Positions 27,690 through 37,152 of a stretch of DNA of 55,319 nucleotides are shown piece by piece (positions within the stretch are counted from its first letter, which is position 1; every line of letters begins with the position of its first letter). The stretch covers positions 1 through 55,319 of the forward strand of contig JAQBNO010000055.1 in assembly GCA_028288485.1 (NCBI GenBank). Reading direction: 5' to 3'. The translations under genes and the position numbers were made by a program. The notes under the pieces are model-generated. The model searched no databases and was not told the DNA's origin. It saw nothing but the letters and a program-made list of their open reading frames with translations. The stretch comes from Segetibacter sp. GTDB taxonomy: Bacteria > Bacteroidota > Bacteroidia > Chitinophagales > Chitinophagaceae.

Positions 27690-28352
27690 GAATCGTTTAC
27701 ATGAAACATAAAACGTCTTGTATAACCTTTTTCAAAAAGATATTTTGGACAGGGATGTCGTTAGATGAACCGAACAAATGTTTTACGTTCTTCAGATAGT
27801 TTTTTGGGCCAGTAACTCATACTGAATTGCCAGCTGTCTACGATGTCGGCATTTACTGGGGACCTGCTTACGCTAAGTGAGTTGGATTAATAAGTATCAA
27901 TTCATTTATCCAAACTACCATGCCGAGATAACGGAAGATTAAGAATTCGAAGATCAAACTACAGAGACAGCACGAGAGAGCCGGGCCGAAAAGACGAGTT
28001 GTATAGAAACTTTTCTTTATGAGTACCAGCGCAGGCAGGAAAAAAAGTACACCTGTTCATTATGCAATAAAATTATTGCAAGGTCGAAAGAAGTCGGCCG
28101 AAAAGTCAAGTAGCGGTGATTGCATTAATTGCTAATTCCTTTTTAATTCGAACCTGCCACTAAAAGCAACAACCTGAGAAGCTTCTGAAAAACCGAATTG
28201 CCCAAAAAAATGCGGAATAAAACATTATTGCAACTATTGGAAACATTTGTTCCATGATTAACGTAAATAAATGCCTCTCTTTACCCGGGGCTTTAAACGC
28301 TCGATGGCCTTAAAATCAATTGATTTTTCACCAGCCAAATAAAATTTGCAGA
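27690..28352. other. Degenerate intergenic region
   Basis: No intact gene. On the minus strand around 27765-27860 an open stretch reads DSWQFSMSYWPKKLSEERKT, which looks like a coding remnant of unknown family. A perfect inverted repeat TGCAATAA-AA-TTATTGCA lies at 28063-28080. A candidate HTCS half-site lies at 28244-28259. Confidence 0.45.
28244..28273 (+). promoter_or_regulatory. Candidate HTCS operator, half-conserved (site D)
   Basis: CATTTGTTCCATGATT matches the left arm and spacer of the site at 36571 (CATTTCTTCCATGATT), but the right arm AACAAATG is not kept. It lies about 100 bases upstream of the dead signal-peptide/PKD gene. Confidence 0.4.
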
Positions 28353-28910
28353 ATGATGAAACAATTTTTGCTTGTCATAGCGTTCAGTGTTCTAAGCAGG
28401 TATACACAAGCCCAAAACAACTAGTTACTAATGCTACCCTTGAAGGGCAACGAGTATCTACCAACATACCAGGAGTTAAGTATCCCGGGATATTGCCCGG
28501 TAACCGGGTATCTTCTTTCGTGTAAAGAACTTGAATGTACGATTGTGATAACAACAGGTCTCCCGGTGCCACTGCCGGCGGTGACCGAAAGATCACACTT
28601 CCTAAAGACAGTGTTCTTTTAAATGGTAGCGCTTCAAGTGAGGCTGATGGTAAGGTAACTAAAGGGTTGTGGACGAAGATCACGGCACCAGCATCGTTGG
28701 TAATAGCCAATACAACTGACACTGCAACAATGGTAAAAAATCTCATTGCAGGTGTTTATTTATTTGAATTAAAAGTAACAGATGATAAAGGCGGCGCAGC
28801 AACAGATACGGTACACATAGTAGTCGACAGCCCTTCAGTTAACCGGCTTCCGATTGCTTGTGCAGGCACAGGATATTTTATTCAACAAATAACGTCGTCA
28901 CTGCCAGGTA
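28353..28910 (+). pseudogene. Remnant of a secreted PKD-domain protein
   Basis: A signal peptide MMKQFLLVIAFSVL...AQNN starts at 28353 and stops after 23 residues. Then, in a different frame from 28535, a PKD (Ig-like) domain is recognisable: GGDRKITLPKDSVLLNGSAS, LWTKITAP, and AGVYLFELKVTDDKGGAATD. Such domains are linkers in secreted glycan-active proteins of Chitinophagaceae. No catalytic module remains. The frame happens to stay open into the downstream GH10 gene. Confidence 0.7.
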
Positions 28911-29059
28911 CAAAGCACTCTCCTGCATGTGCCCACCTGTACTGCTCGTTCACCACGGTTGTACTTGCAGACACTTTATTCAGCGAATTATTAAACATAT
29001 TATTCATAGAAAATAAGAACCACTTTAATCAATTGATTACAACACAAAAAAGAATTGCC

Positions 29060-30202
29060 ATGTTTCAAAAAATAAAAAGTTCAGGTTTTCTCCTGGCCTT
29101 AGCCATCGTAGTCACCTGTTGCCAAAGCAAACTTGTATCTCAAAGCTCAGTTTCCACAAAAGGTCTGAACAATCAAACACAAGCTACTAAAGGCTTAAAA
29201 GATTACTTCAGCAAATACTTTCCTGTTGGTGTTGCAGTAAATACAAGGTCTTTGAGGGGTGATGATTCAGCTCTCATTGTAAAGGAGTTTAACAGCATTA
29301 CTCCTGAAAACGACATGAAGATCGGACCAGTTCATCCTGAGGAAAACCGGTATAACTTCGCGAACGCAGATGCTATCGTTGCTTTTGCACAAAGGAACAA
29401 CCTGAAAGTTCGCGGCCACAATTTAGTATGGCACTTCGAATCGCAAACACCCAAGTGGATATTTAAAGACAAAGATGGAAACCAGGCTTCGAAAGAGCTG
29501 GTATTGCAAAGATTGAAAGACCATATAACAACAGTGGTCAGCCGGTACAAAGGCAAACTATATGCCTGGGATGTAGCAAATGAAGTAATCTCCGATAAGC
29601 CCGACGAATACCTGCGCCCCTCCGAATGGTACAAGATATGTGGCGAGGATTACATTATAAAAGCGTTTCAATGGGCTCATGAAGTTGACCCAAACGCGCA
29701 ATTATTCTACAACGATTACAACGAAATAAGCCCGGTAAAAAGAGAAAAGATCTACCGCCTGGTAAAAAGCCTTAAAGATGCAGGTGTGCCTATTCATGGT
29801 GTAGGGTTGCAGGGACATTGGGCTGTTAACGAACCAAGCCGCGGACAACTCGACAGTACCTTGAAAAGGTTTGCTGACCTTGGCTTAAAAATACAGATTA
29901 CCGAATTAGATATTTCTGTTTATCCAAAAGAACACGATGCACGTGAAAGAAGGCCTGTAGATGCGTTCACTGATTTTACCGCTGAAAGAGAACAGGCTCA
30001 ATTAGAGAAATACAAAATGTGCTTTGAACTGTTTAAAAAATACAGGAAGGCTATTACCAGTGTTACTTTTTGGAATCTCGCCGATCGTTATAGTTGGCTC
30101 GATAACTTCCCCGTACGCGGCCGGAAAGATTACCCTTTGTTATTTGACCAAAATCTAAAGCCAAAAAAAGCTTATTGGGAGGTGGTTAAGGTTGTGCAAT
30201 AA
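29060..30202 (+). CDS. GH10 endo-beta-1,4-xylanase, lipoprotein
   Basis: 380 residues from the ATG at 29060, chosen because it gives a lipoprotein signal (FLLALAIVVTC). A single GH10 (beta/alpha)8 barrel follows. The acid/base is E175 in WDVANEVI, where Ala replaces the usual Val, and the nucleophile is E282 in ITELDISVY. Other family motifs are RGHNLVWHF, GVGLQGHW and FWNLADRYSWL. GH10 enzymes cut internal beta-1,4-xylosyl bonds with retention. The lipid anchor suggests surface or periplasmic attachment. It converges on a second GH10 gene about 500 bases away. An upstream in-frame extension through PKD debris is not considered part of the protein. Confidence 0.95.
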   Translation: MFQKIKSSGFLLALAIVVTCCQSKLVSQSSVSTKGLNNQTQATKGLKDYFSKYFPVGVAVNTRSLRGDDSALIVKEFNSITPENDMKIGPVHPEENRYNFANADAIVAFAQRNNLKVRGHNLVWHFESQTPKWIFKDKDGNQASKELVLQRLKDHITTVVSRYKGKLYAWDVANEVISDKPDEYLRPSEWYKICGEDYIIKAFQWAHEVDPNAQLFYNDYNEISPVKREKIYRLVKSLKDAGVPIHGVGLQGHWAVNEPSRGQLDSTLKRFADLGLKIQITELDISVYPKEHDARERRPVDAFTDFTAEREQAQLEKYKMCFELFKKYRKAITSVTFWNLADRYSWLDNFPVRGRKDYPLLFDQNLKPKKAYWEVVKVVQ

Positions 30203-30240
30203 TTTGAAACGTCAAAGAAGGACCTGAACGATTCAATAAG

Positions 30241-30519
30241 TCTTCGTACTATGATTTTGCTTACTTCTGAAATACTTACAGCTAATGCTAAACGTAGTGT
30301 TCAATTGCGGGTGCATTGAAATGCTGGTAAATATGCATTTTATTACAGTAGAATCAATAGTGAATGGAAGTTGATAAAAGATAGTGTAGATGGAAAATTC
30401 TTGAGCACGAAAATGCCAGGTGGTTTGCAGCAAATTTTGTTGGAACTACCATTGCATTATATGGAACTTCACTTGGTACGCTAAGTGCCAATACTGCACA
30501 CACCGATTGGTTTGAGTAG
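30241..30519 (+). pseudogene. Remnant of a GH43 beta-xylosidase C-terminal domain
   Basis: Conceptual pieces AGKYAFYYSRINSEWKLIKD and SVDGKFLSTKMPGG, then after a frameshift GGFAANFVGTTIALYGTSLG and NTAHTDWFE, match the C-terminal concanavalin-like (XynB_C2-type) domain of GH43 xylosidases. Only the end of the gene remains, immediately downstream of the GH10 gene. It implies that a GH43 gene once followed this xylanase and was deleted. Confidence 0.7.
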
Positions 30520-30555
30520 TATTGGTGACGACGAGGTCTCCATTTCTACTTCTGC

Positions 30556-30596
30556 CTCCCGCAGTTCCTAAAATTGCATGAAACTGCGGGAGTTTT
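30556..30596 (+). terminator. Rho-independent terminator
   Basis: CTCCCGCAGTT (30556-30566) pairs with AACTGCGGGAG (30582-30592), followed by TTTT. It lies between the two convergent GH10 genes, downstream of the GH43 remnant, and probably was the terminator of that lost gene. Confidence 0.8.
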
Positions 30597-30707
30597 AAAC
30601 ATTCCAGTGCTGCACCATTACCAGGTGCAGGAGGCAAGTAATTCTTTTAATACGGTTGTTTTATTGATGTTACTGTTCCTTCTAAGACTTTACAAGCCCA
30701 AAAGGCT

Positions 30708-31823
30708 TTAGAAATTTACTACTTCCCAATAGGCTTTCTTAGGCTTAAGCGTTTGATCAAATAGTAAAGGAAAATTTTTTCTTCCCCTGCCATCAAGCCA
30801 GCTATATCTATCCGATATATTCCAAAATGTTACCCCGGTTATTTCTTTTTTATACTTCCTGAAAACTTCGAATATCATCTTATATTTCTCTAACTGTTTC
30901 TGTTCCATTTCAGGCGTAAAAACAGCCGCTTCTCTTTGCGCTTGTCCCTGTATGATCTGCCCACCCTGTCTGCCGCCATATACTGAAACATCCAGTTCGG
31001 TTATTTGCACCTGTAATCCTAATGATGCAAACATTTTTATCGAATTTTCAAGCTCTTCCCTTGTTGGATTATTGACTGACCAGTGACCTTGCAGCCCAAC
31101 CCCGTGCACCGGAACTTTTGCATCCAGCATTTTTTTAAGCATCCTGTAGATCTTCTCGCGTTTTACCGGGTTTTCGGTGTTGTAATCGTTATAAAACAAG
31201 ATCGCTTTTGGGTCAGCCTCGTGAGCATATTCAAAAGCTTTGGCAACAAAATCTTCTCCTGTTATCTGGTACCAGGGCGACTTGCGGAAATAGGTTGCGC
31301 TATCGTCTGCAATCACCTCATTTACTACATCCCAGGCATATACCTTTCCTTTATAGCGGTTTACGACAGTAGTTATGTGATCTTTTAAGCGCTTTAATAA
31401 AACCTCTTTCGAAACGTTTGTATTGCTCGCCGAATCTTTAAATAGCCATCCTGGCGTTTGTGTATGCCAGGTTAAAGTGTGACCACGCATTTTTAATCCG
31501 TGCCTCTGTGCAAAATCAACAATAGAGTCTGCATCATTCCAGAAGTAACGATTTTCCTGTGGATGTATTGGCCCCATTTTCATTGCATTTTCTGCAGTCA
31601 GGCTATTAAAGTGCTGAAGCACTAATGCCGCCTCTTCGCCTCTTAAACGCGGTGTAACTGCAACGCCAATTGAAAAGTAATTTCTATAATAATCCTTTAG
31701 CCCTTTTTTATTGGCAGTCCCGGTTGTTTGTGTTGAACCCTGACTTTCAAGACTTGATTTACATTGGTTGAAAAGGACGATGAAACTTAACAAGCAGGCA
31801 GAAGCAATAATTGAATTTCGCAT
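30708..31823 (-). CDS. GH10 endo-beta-1,4-xylanase, lipoprotein (second paralogue)
   Basis: 371 residues, a paralogue of the convergent GH10 gene with the same layout. SPII signal with Cys21 in LFNQC; acid/base E169 in WDVVNEVI; nucleophile E276 in ITELDVSVYGG; also RGHTLTWHTQTPGW and FWNISDRYSWLDGRG. It lies 332 bases downstream of the HTCS gene on the same strand, with a candidate HTCS operator (31902-31928) in that gap, so it probably has its own regulated promoter. It should act with the first paralogue on xylan outside or in the periplasm. Confidence 0.95.
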   Translation of the reverse strand: MRNSIIASACLLSFIVLFNQCKSSLESQGSTQTTGTANKKGLKDYYRNYFSIGVAVTPRLRGEEAALVLQHFNSLTAENAMKMGPIHPQENRYFWNDADSIVDFAQRHGLKMRGHTLTWHTQTPGWLFKDSASNTNVSKEVLLKRLKDHITTVVNRYKGKVYAWDVVNEVIADDSATYFRKSPWYQITGEDFVAKAFEYAHEADPKAILFYNDYNTENPVKREKIYRMLKKMLDAKVPVHGVGLQGHWSVNNPTREELENSIKMFASLGLQVQITELDVSVYGGRQGGQIIQGQAQREAAVFTPEMEQKQLEKYKMIFEVFRKYKKEITGVTFWNISDRYSWLDGRGRKNFPLLFDQTLKPKKAYWEVVNF

Positions 31824-31901
31824 GATATTATTAAATGAATAAGCTAAGGTTTCTTTTTATAGGCCGGTAAAAGTATAAGAACCGTGAGCGTGGCAGGTGG
31901 T

Positions 31902-31928
31902 AAATTGTTGAAATAAATGAAACAAATG
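31902..31928 (-). promoter_or_regulatory. Candidate HTCS operator (site C)
   Basis: AAATTGTT at 31902-31909, 11-base spacer, AACAAATG at 31921-31928. Reverse complement begins CATTTGTTTCATTTATTTC. Located about 80-105 bases upstream of the minus-strand GH10 start. Confidence 0.55.
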
Positions 31929-32045
31929 TTGAAATAACACACCCCAGAATATCTTAATATTTCTGGGCAGTATTATACACGGCGGTTTAAAGCCATCTAA
32001 AATTTATAGGTGTTGTTACAAGCCAAATAATTCTATTGATCTTTG

Positions 32046-32083
32046 CTTGCGACGCTCCGTTCAGCGGCAAATCTTTGGGCAAC
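32046..32083 (-). repeat. REP-like element copy, diverged
   Basis: TTGCGACGCTCCGTTCAGCG then GCAAATCTTTGGGC; aligns with the copy and flank at 5668-5700 (GTTCATCGGCAAACCAATGGG). Confidence 0.55.
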
Positions 32084-32155
32084 ATGTAAGCATAAAACAA
32101 GGGGTTCACGGTACCACAGCTACAGTGTCAAAATGGAAGAGGCGTGTCTGAAAAA

Positions 32156-35100
32156 TTAGTTTTCAGTATTCTTTTTTTCACCGTCTTTTTTCTTTAGATT
32201 CCTGTATTCCGACGGAAGCATATTGAATTTGACTTTGAAGGATTTGGCAAAATAGTTAGGTGTGGAAAATCCAACAGAATACGATATCTCAGCCACACTC
32301 ATATCACTCTTCTCCAATAAAACGGCTCCTTTGTCCAGTTTCACAGAACGAATAAATTCTACGGGAGTTTCGCCTGTTAATTCAAGAAGCTTGCTATATA
32401 ACGAACTCCTGCTCATTCCAACGTGCCTGCTCAATTCCTCTACAGATAATTGTGGATTGACCAGGTTTTCTTCCAAATAAAGCATTATCTTATTTAGAAG
32501 TTTCTCATTATCCGATTGAATTTTGACTTCTGGACCAAATACTTTGATTTGTTTGGTATAGGCATTTTTTAAAGTAGTGTTTAAAGCAAGGAGGTTTTTG
32601 ATTTTTGCATTTAAAACTTCAAAATTGAAAGGCTTGGTAATGTAATCGCTGGCGCCTGTTTCTAATCCCTTTAACTGGTCTTGTTCACCTGTTAGCGCAG
32701 TTAATAATATAACGGGAATATGACTCGTTCTTTTATCTGATTTGATTTTCCTGCACAGCTCAATCCCATTCATCTGCGGCATGCTTATGTCGCTAACAAT
32801 AATCTGCGGGTGAAGTGCTAATGCTTTTTTCCACCCTTCTTTTCCGTTAGCTGCTTCGAGAATTTTGTAATATAACCTGAGATTATCTTTGAGGTAAAAC
32901 AGGAAGTCTTCGTTGTCTTCCACCAACAAAATTGATGGCATTTCGGCTTTGTTCTTCAGTAAATCAACCTGATTAACCTCTTTTGTAAGTTCTTCTGCTT
33001 GTTCTGCTTCGTTGGCCGGTTCTGCTGCTGCCGGCAGGTCTTCGACACAACTTTGTAGAATTTCTACGGGAATAAAGGGAAGATGAATGGTAAAGGTTGT
33101 ACCGCTTCCTAATTCACTTTCAGCCTCAATTGTACCACCTTGCATTTGCACAAATTCCTTTGTGATAGACAAACCAATTCCTGTTCCCTGGTTTAGTATT
33201 GCGGAAGCGGTTGGGTTTTGAAAAAAGTGTTCAAATATCTTCTCTTTTTTATCTTCTGGGATACCAATTCCTGTGTCGCTTATCCTTATAGATACCCATG
33301 TTTTTGATGTATCTGGTGCATTTTCCAGCTTTTCAAGTTCCACACTTATTTTACCGCCTTCGAGCGTGAATTTAAAGGCGTTCGACAATAAATTGAATAA
33401 AATCCGCTCTATCTTATCATGATCAAACAACGTATGCAATTGCTCAATATGACTTTTAAAGGCAAAGTCTATTTTTTTTCTTTCTGAAAGGTCGTTGAAG
33501 GAGTCGGACACCTCTTTTACAAAGGCTACCAATTCGCCGTTTGTCGACTGCAACTTCAACTCATGTTCTTCCATCTTGCGGAAGTCGAGAAGTTGATTAA
33601 CGAGGTTTAACAGCCTTCTGCCATTTCGTTTGATCATTTGCAAATGACTAACCGACGGTTCGTTGTTTGCCTGTGAAAGTAAGTTATCCACCGGACCCAA
33701 TATTAAGGAGATCGGGGTTCTGAATTCATGACTTAAATTCGTTAGAAACTTAATTTTAAGCCGATCGAGTTCATGTATGCGCTCTGCCTCTTTACGCTCC
33801 TGTTCTGCCTGAATTCTTTCCTGTTTTAAGACAAACCTTCTTTTTAATTTTCGCATACTGCTAATTCCCGAATAAAGCAATAAGCCAATAATCGCGAACA
33901 CATAAAAAACGTAGGCATAGATAGTACGCCAGAAAGGAGGATGGACATATATTTTTACTGAAGTGCCTGCCGTGTTCCAAACACCATCATTATTGCTGGC
34001 TTTAACACGAAAAACGTAATCACCGGGATCGAGGTTGGTATAAGAGGCAATGTTGGACGTTCCTGCATAGTTCCAGTCTTTATCATATCCATCCAATTTA
34101 TAGGCATATTGATTCTGCTCCGGGGAAGTATAATTTAAAGCGACAAAACTTAATGCGAAGTTCTGTTTATAATCAAGGTTTATCTCGCGTGCCACGGAAA
34201 TATGTTCCTTTATCGGTCCGTCGTCTGACGCAAACACTGATTGGTTTCCAACTCGTAAATCGGTAATCAGAACAGATGGGATGTTCGTGTTTTTCTTAAG
34301 GTTTTCCGCATTGAAATAATTAAAGCCTTCAAGTCCCCCAAAAAAGATATCTCCACCCGCTACAGACAAACCAGCCCCACGAACAAAGCTGCTGTTCTGA
34401 ACGCCGTTGTGGTGCGTGTAATTGTTTATCTTTTTTGTACTTATATCGATGCTGCTGATCCCTTTGTTTGTGCTTACCCACAGCCGTCCCTGTTGATCCC
34501 CTACTATTTCGTAGATCGTACTGTTTTGCAGACCCTCTTTTTCCGAGTATACCACAAACTGGTTGTTTTTTCTATTGAATACGGCCAAACCACCGCCAAA
34601 GGTACCTGCCCAGATTTGGCCCAGGTTGTCCTCCAGGAGAGATTGAACTTTATTGTTTGGAAGTTTGCTGTTGCCCGTATTGTAAATTGTGAATGTGCCT
34701 GAAGCCGGGTGAAAAACGGCGATGCCTCCTCCATGTGTAGCGATCCAGATGTGTCCGTACTTGTCTTCAACGATATCTCTTATAAATCCGTTGATGGGTA
34801 GCATGACATCGTTCTTCAGTTTCGGCACAGGTGTATATCGTACAATAACTTTAAGATCTTTGTTTAAAATGTTGATACCACTGCCATTGGTACCCGCCCA
34901 CAAGTCTCCATTACGCATTTCCTTTAGACAGAAAATATCGTTTGAATTAAGATCGTCTATGCCGTTTCCCTGCATCAATTGCCGGTAATTTCTCGAAACC
35001 GGGTCCAAAACCAACAGGCCGTCTGCATACGTTCCAACAAGAAGCTGTTTCTTCCGGGTCATTTCAAAAGTAAGAATCGAAAGACCATTGTATGAGCCGT

Positions 35101-36319
35101 TTCTCCTCGGGCGAATAGTATAATGCTGAAACAGTTTTGTCAGGGGATTAAATAAGCTCAAACCTTTGCCTTCGGTGCCAACAAAAACACTCCCTTTTTC
35201 GCCTTCTGCAAAGGCTGTAACAATGGGAGTGTTCAAACCTTTTTCATCAAACACATTACCCGGAATATAATTGAAGAGGTTGAGGTTTCTGTCATATTTG
35301 TCTATTCCTCCACCAATGGTACCCAGCCAGTAGATACCCTGTTTATCGATGTAAATACAGCGTATCCATCTTGCGGTCAAACTGTGGACATTTCGAGGAT
35401 CATGGCTAAATTTTTCAATTTCACCCGTCTCGATGTCAACCACATCCAATCCTTCTCCTGTCCCCAACCATAATTTGTTACCTTCAACAGCAATTGTATT
35501 AATTGCATTACTGCTTAAGGTCCCGGCATTGTTATTATTGTGCCGGTAGTTTATAAAACCGCTATTATCAGGCTTCAGCATACTTAAGCCAGTGCTCGTG
35601 CCGATCCAAATATTACCTTTCATGTCCTCTGCAACCACATTTACGTGATTCCCGCTTAAACTGGAACGATCTTGATCGGAATGCAAAAATTGCCTCCATG
35701 ACTTCTTTTTTGGGTCGTATTGAAACAATCCTTTATCTGCCCCGATCCACATTATCTGCCTGCTGTCTTCAAAAACACAGTTTGCGATAAGCGAACGGGA
35801 ATCTTTGAAGGCGACAGGAATTTGCGAGATCTCCCTGGTCACAGGGTCAAGAATATTTATTCCACTGTAATGGGCGATCCAGATTTTCCCGAGATGGTCG
35901 CTGTGAATGCCCATGACTACACTGTTATTAAGGGCATTTGATCGAAAATTGACAAAGCCATCTTTTTTTCGATCATAAAGGCTTAAAGCACCACCGCTGG
36001 TGCCCACCCACAAATTCCCGGCCTTGTCTTCGTGAAGAGATAAAATTTCGTTAGCCTGCAAACTCGACGTGTCGCCGTGTTTATGCCGGTAAACGGTAAA
36101 GTTGGTTCCATCAAATTTGTCGAGCCCGTCGTCTGTAGCAAACCACACCAGGCCGTAGCGATCTTTCAGGATTGCATTTACCGTATTCGAAGAAAGTCCG
36201 TCTTTAGTAGTTATTGACGTAAAATTTATTTTTTCCTGCTGCGCAGTTGCCGTAAACATGAAGCCCATAGCAGTTAAACAGAAAAGGATAAATTTTTTAA
36301 AAGTCATTTGGTTTAGCAA
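32156..36319 (-). CDS. Hybrid two-component system regulator (HTCS)
   Basis: 1387 residues; one protein spans sensor to DNA. Order: signal peptide (FILFCLTAMGFMFTATAQ); about 14 Reg_prop blades forming two seven-bladed propellers (about 30-730; repeats such as GNLWVGTSGG and GHIWIATHGGG); Y_Y_Y domain (about 735-795); one TM helix (about 800-825); HisKA with phospho-His864 in LSHEFRTP; HATPase_c (GTGIGLSITKE); receiver with Asp1177 in VSDISMPQMNG; and a C-terminal AraC helix-turn-helix (about 1285-1380). HTCS proteins sense a specific oligosaccharide in the periplasm and activate the neighbouring PUL. It is divergent from the susC gene at 37.4 kb. The start at 36319 or 36307 is equally possible. 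Confidence 0.97.
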   Translation of the reverse strand: MLNQMTFKKFILFCLTAMGFMFTATAQQEKINFTSITTKDGLSSNTVNAILKDRYGLVWFATDDGLDKFDGTNFTVYRHKHGDTSSLQANEILSLHEDKAGNLWVGTSGGALSLYDRKKDGFVNFRSNALNNSVVMGIHSDHLGKIWIAHYSGINILDPVTREISQIPVAFKDSRSLIANCVFEDSRQIMWIGADKGLFQYDPKKKSWRQFLHSDQDRSSLSGNHVNVVAEDMKGNIWIGTSTGLSMLKPDNSGFINYRHNNNNAGTLSSNAINTIAVEGNKLWLGTGEGLDVVDIETGEIEKFSHDPRNVHSLTARWIRCIYIDKQGIYWLGTIGGGIDKYDRNLNLFNYIPGNVFDEKGLNTPIVTAFAEGEKGSVFVGTEGKGLSLFNPLTKLFQHYTIRPRRNGSYNGLSILTFEMTRKKQLLVGTYADGLLVLDPVSRNYRQLMQGNGIDDLNSNDIFCLKEMRNGDLWAGTNGSGINILNKDLKVIVRYTPVPKLKNDVMLPINGFIRDIVEDKYGHIWIATHGGGIAVFHPASGTFTIYNTGNSKLPNNKVQSLLEDNLGQIWAGTFGGGLAVFNRKNNQFVVYSEKEGLQNSTIYEIVGDQQGRLWVSTNKGISSIDISTKKINNYTHHNGVQNSSFVRGAGLSVAGGDIFFGGLEGFNYFNAENLKKNTNIPSVLITDLRVGNQSVFASDDGPIKEHISVAREINLDYKQNFALSFVALNYTSPEQNQYAYKLDGYDKDWNYAGTSNIASYTNLDPGDYVFRVKASNNDGVWNTAGTSVKIYVHPPFWRTIYAYVFYVFAIIGLLLYSGISSMRKLKRRFVLKQERIQAEQERKEAERIHELDRLKIKFLTNLSHEFRTPISLILGPVDNLLSQANNEPSVSHLQMIKRNGRRLLNLVNQLLDFRKMEEHELKLQSTNGELVAFVKEVSDSFNDLSERKKIDFAFKSHIEQLHTLFDHDKIERILFNLLSNAFKFTLEGGKISVELEKLENAPDTSKTWVSIRISDTGIGIPEDKKEKIFEHFFQNPTASAILNQGTGIGLSITKEFVQMQGGTIEAESELGSGTTFTIHLPFIPVEILQSCVEDLPAAAEPANEAEQAEELTKEVNQVDLLKNKAEMPSILLVEDNEDFLFYLKDNLRLYYKILEAANGKEGWKKALALHPQIIVSDISMPQMNGIELCRKIKSDKRTSHIPVILLTALTGEQDQLKGLETGASDYITKPFNFEVLNAKIKNLLALNTTLKNAYTKQIKVFGPEVKIQSDNEKLLNKIMLYLEENLVNPQLSVEELSRHVGMSRSSLYSKLLELTGETPVEFIRSVKLDKGAVLLEKSDMSVAEISYSVGFSTPNYFAKSFKVKFNMLPSEYRNLKKKDGEKKNTEN

Positions 36320-36570
36320 TTGTTTCCTCTGGCAAATATGATAAGTTTTTCTATCGTTTTTCTTTATCCGCCCCGCTAAAGTTAGCTAATCTGAACCATG
36401 AGCAGGAGGTTAAATGGACGGAGCGGTCAGGAAGTGAAACAAGAAAAGTGTAACGACCGATATTTTAAATCTTAGTCTTTCACCTCGCAGCAAGAAAATC
36501 TGGGGCTTTTGAAACGTTGAACAAGTTATTCAGGTTTTTGGTTTATAACAGATTTTGAAGGGAGAAAAGA

Positions 36571-36597
36571 CATTTCTTCCATGATTTTCAACAAATG
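36571..36597 (+). promoter_or_regulatory. Candidate HTCS operator (site B)
   Basis: CATTTCTT, 11-base spacer, AACAAATG. Located about 250 bases upstream of the HTCS start; suits autoregulation. Confidence 0.55.
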
Positions 36598-36865
36598 TGC
36601 TACCAGCTGGCGTAATACAAGTGAGTATTAATAGGGTTGTAAAGCCCATTTACTGTTGAAAGAGCACTGAAAGCGCTGCTACTACCCGAAAAAGCAGCAA
36701 CCATACCGGTTCAGTCACGACGGCAGACCAATTAGGTGGTTTTCATTTACGTGGCTGAAAGTCGCGAGATGAGGTGCAGGTGAACATAATCCCCCAGCCG
36801 GCGAAAGGTTGACTGTATGAAAACATGTGCAGTAACCCCCACCACAAATAGAGGCAGCTTTTAAG

Positions 36866-36888
36866 AAACGCCGAGGAGGTGTTTTTTT
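36866..36888 (+). terminator. Possible terminator upstream of susC
   Basis: AAACGCC (36866-36872) pairs with GGTGTTT (36878-36884) with one wobble, followed by TTTT. No annotated plus-strand gene ends before it. Confidence 0.35.
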
Positions 36889-36913
36889 ACCGGCGTATAT
36901 ATATTAATGCATC

Positions 36914-36940
36914 TGCTGTTGCGTCGCATTACGTTCATCT
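36914..36940 (-). repeat. REP-like element copy
   Basis: CTGTTGCGTCGCATTACGTT then CATC; reverse complement gives GATGAACGTAATGCGACGCA then ACAG. Confidence 0.75.
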
Positions 36941-37125
36941 GTAGCTTTTCATGGCATCTTGGTTTCCAATATTAAGTTCTAAACTAATTTTCCGACTCCG
37001 TCCTAACCCTCATGCTCCTTTTTATTGTTTACGCCATTTCCGCAAAAGTTTTTTTCTTGCCGACATTGGCTGCCGCCGTAAGTTGAAGGAGAATTCATCA
37101 ATTGATACAATTCTAACGACATAAA

Positions 37126-37152
37126 CATTTGTTCCAATAGTTTCAACAAATG
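37126..37152 (+). promoter_or_regulatory. Candidate HTCS operator (site A)
   Basis: Perfect arms CATTTGTT (37126-37133) and AACAAATG (37145-37152) around an 11-base spacer. Located about 270 bases upstream of the susC ATG chosen here. Best copy of the motif. Confidence 0.6.

Noticed and set aside
28535-30202. Single 555-residue protein with PKD and GH10
   Set aside because: The GH10 part has its own lipoprotein signal starting at 29060, and the preceding 60 residues after the PKD piece look non-coding; the open frame is accidental.
31943-31967. CCCAGAA/TTCTGGG hairpin as HTCS terminator
   Set aside because: The stem is short and not followed by a T-run on the minus strand; it lies upstream of operator C and may only be a 5' UTR structure.
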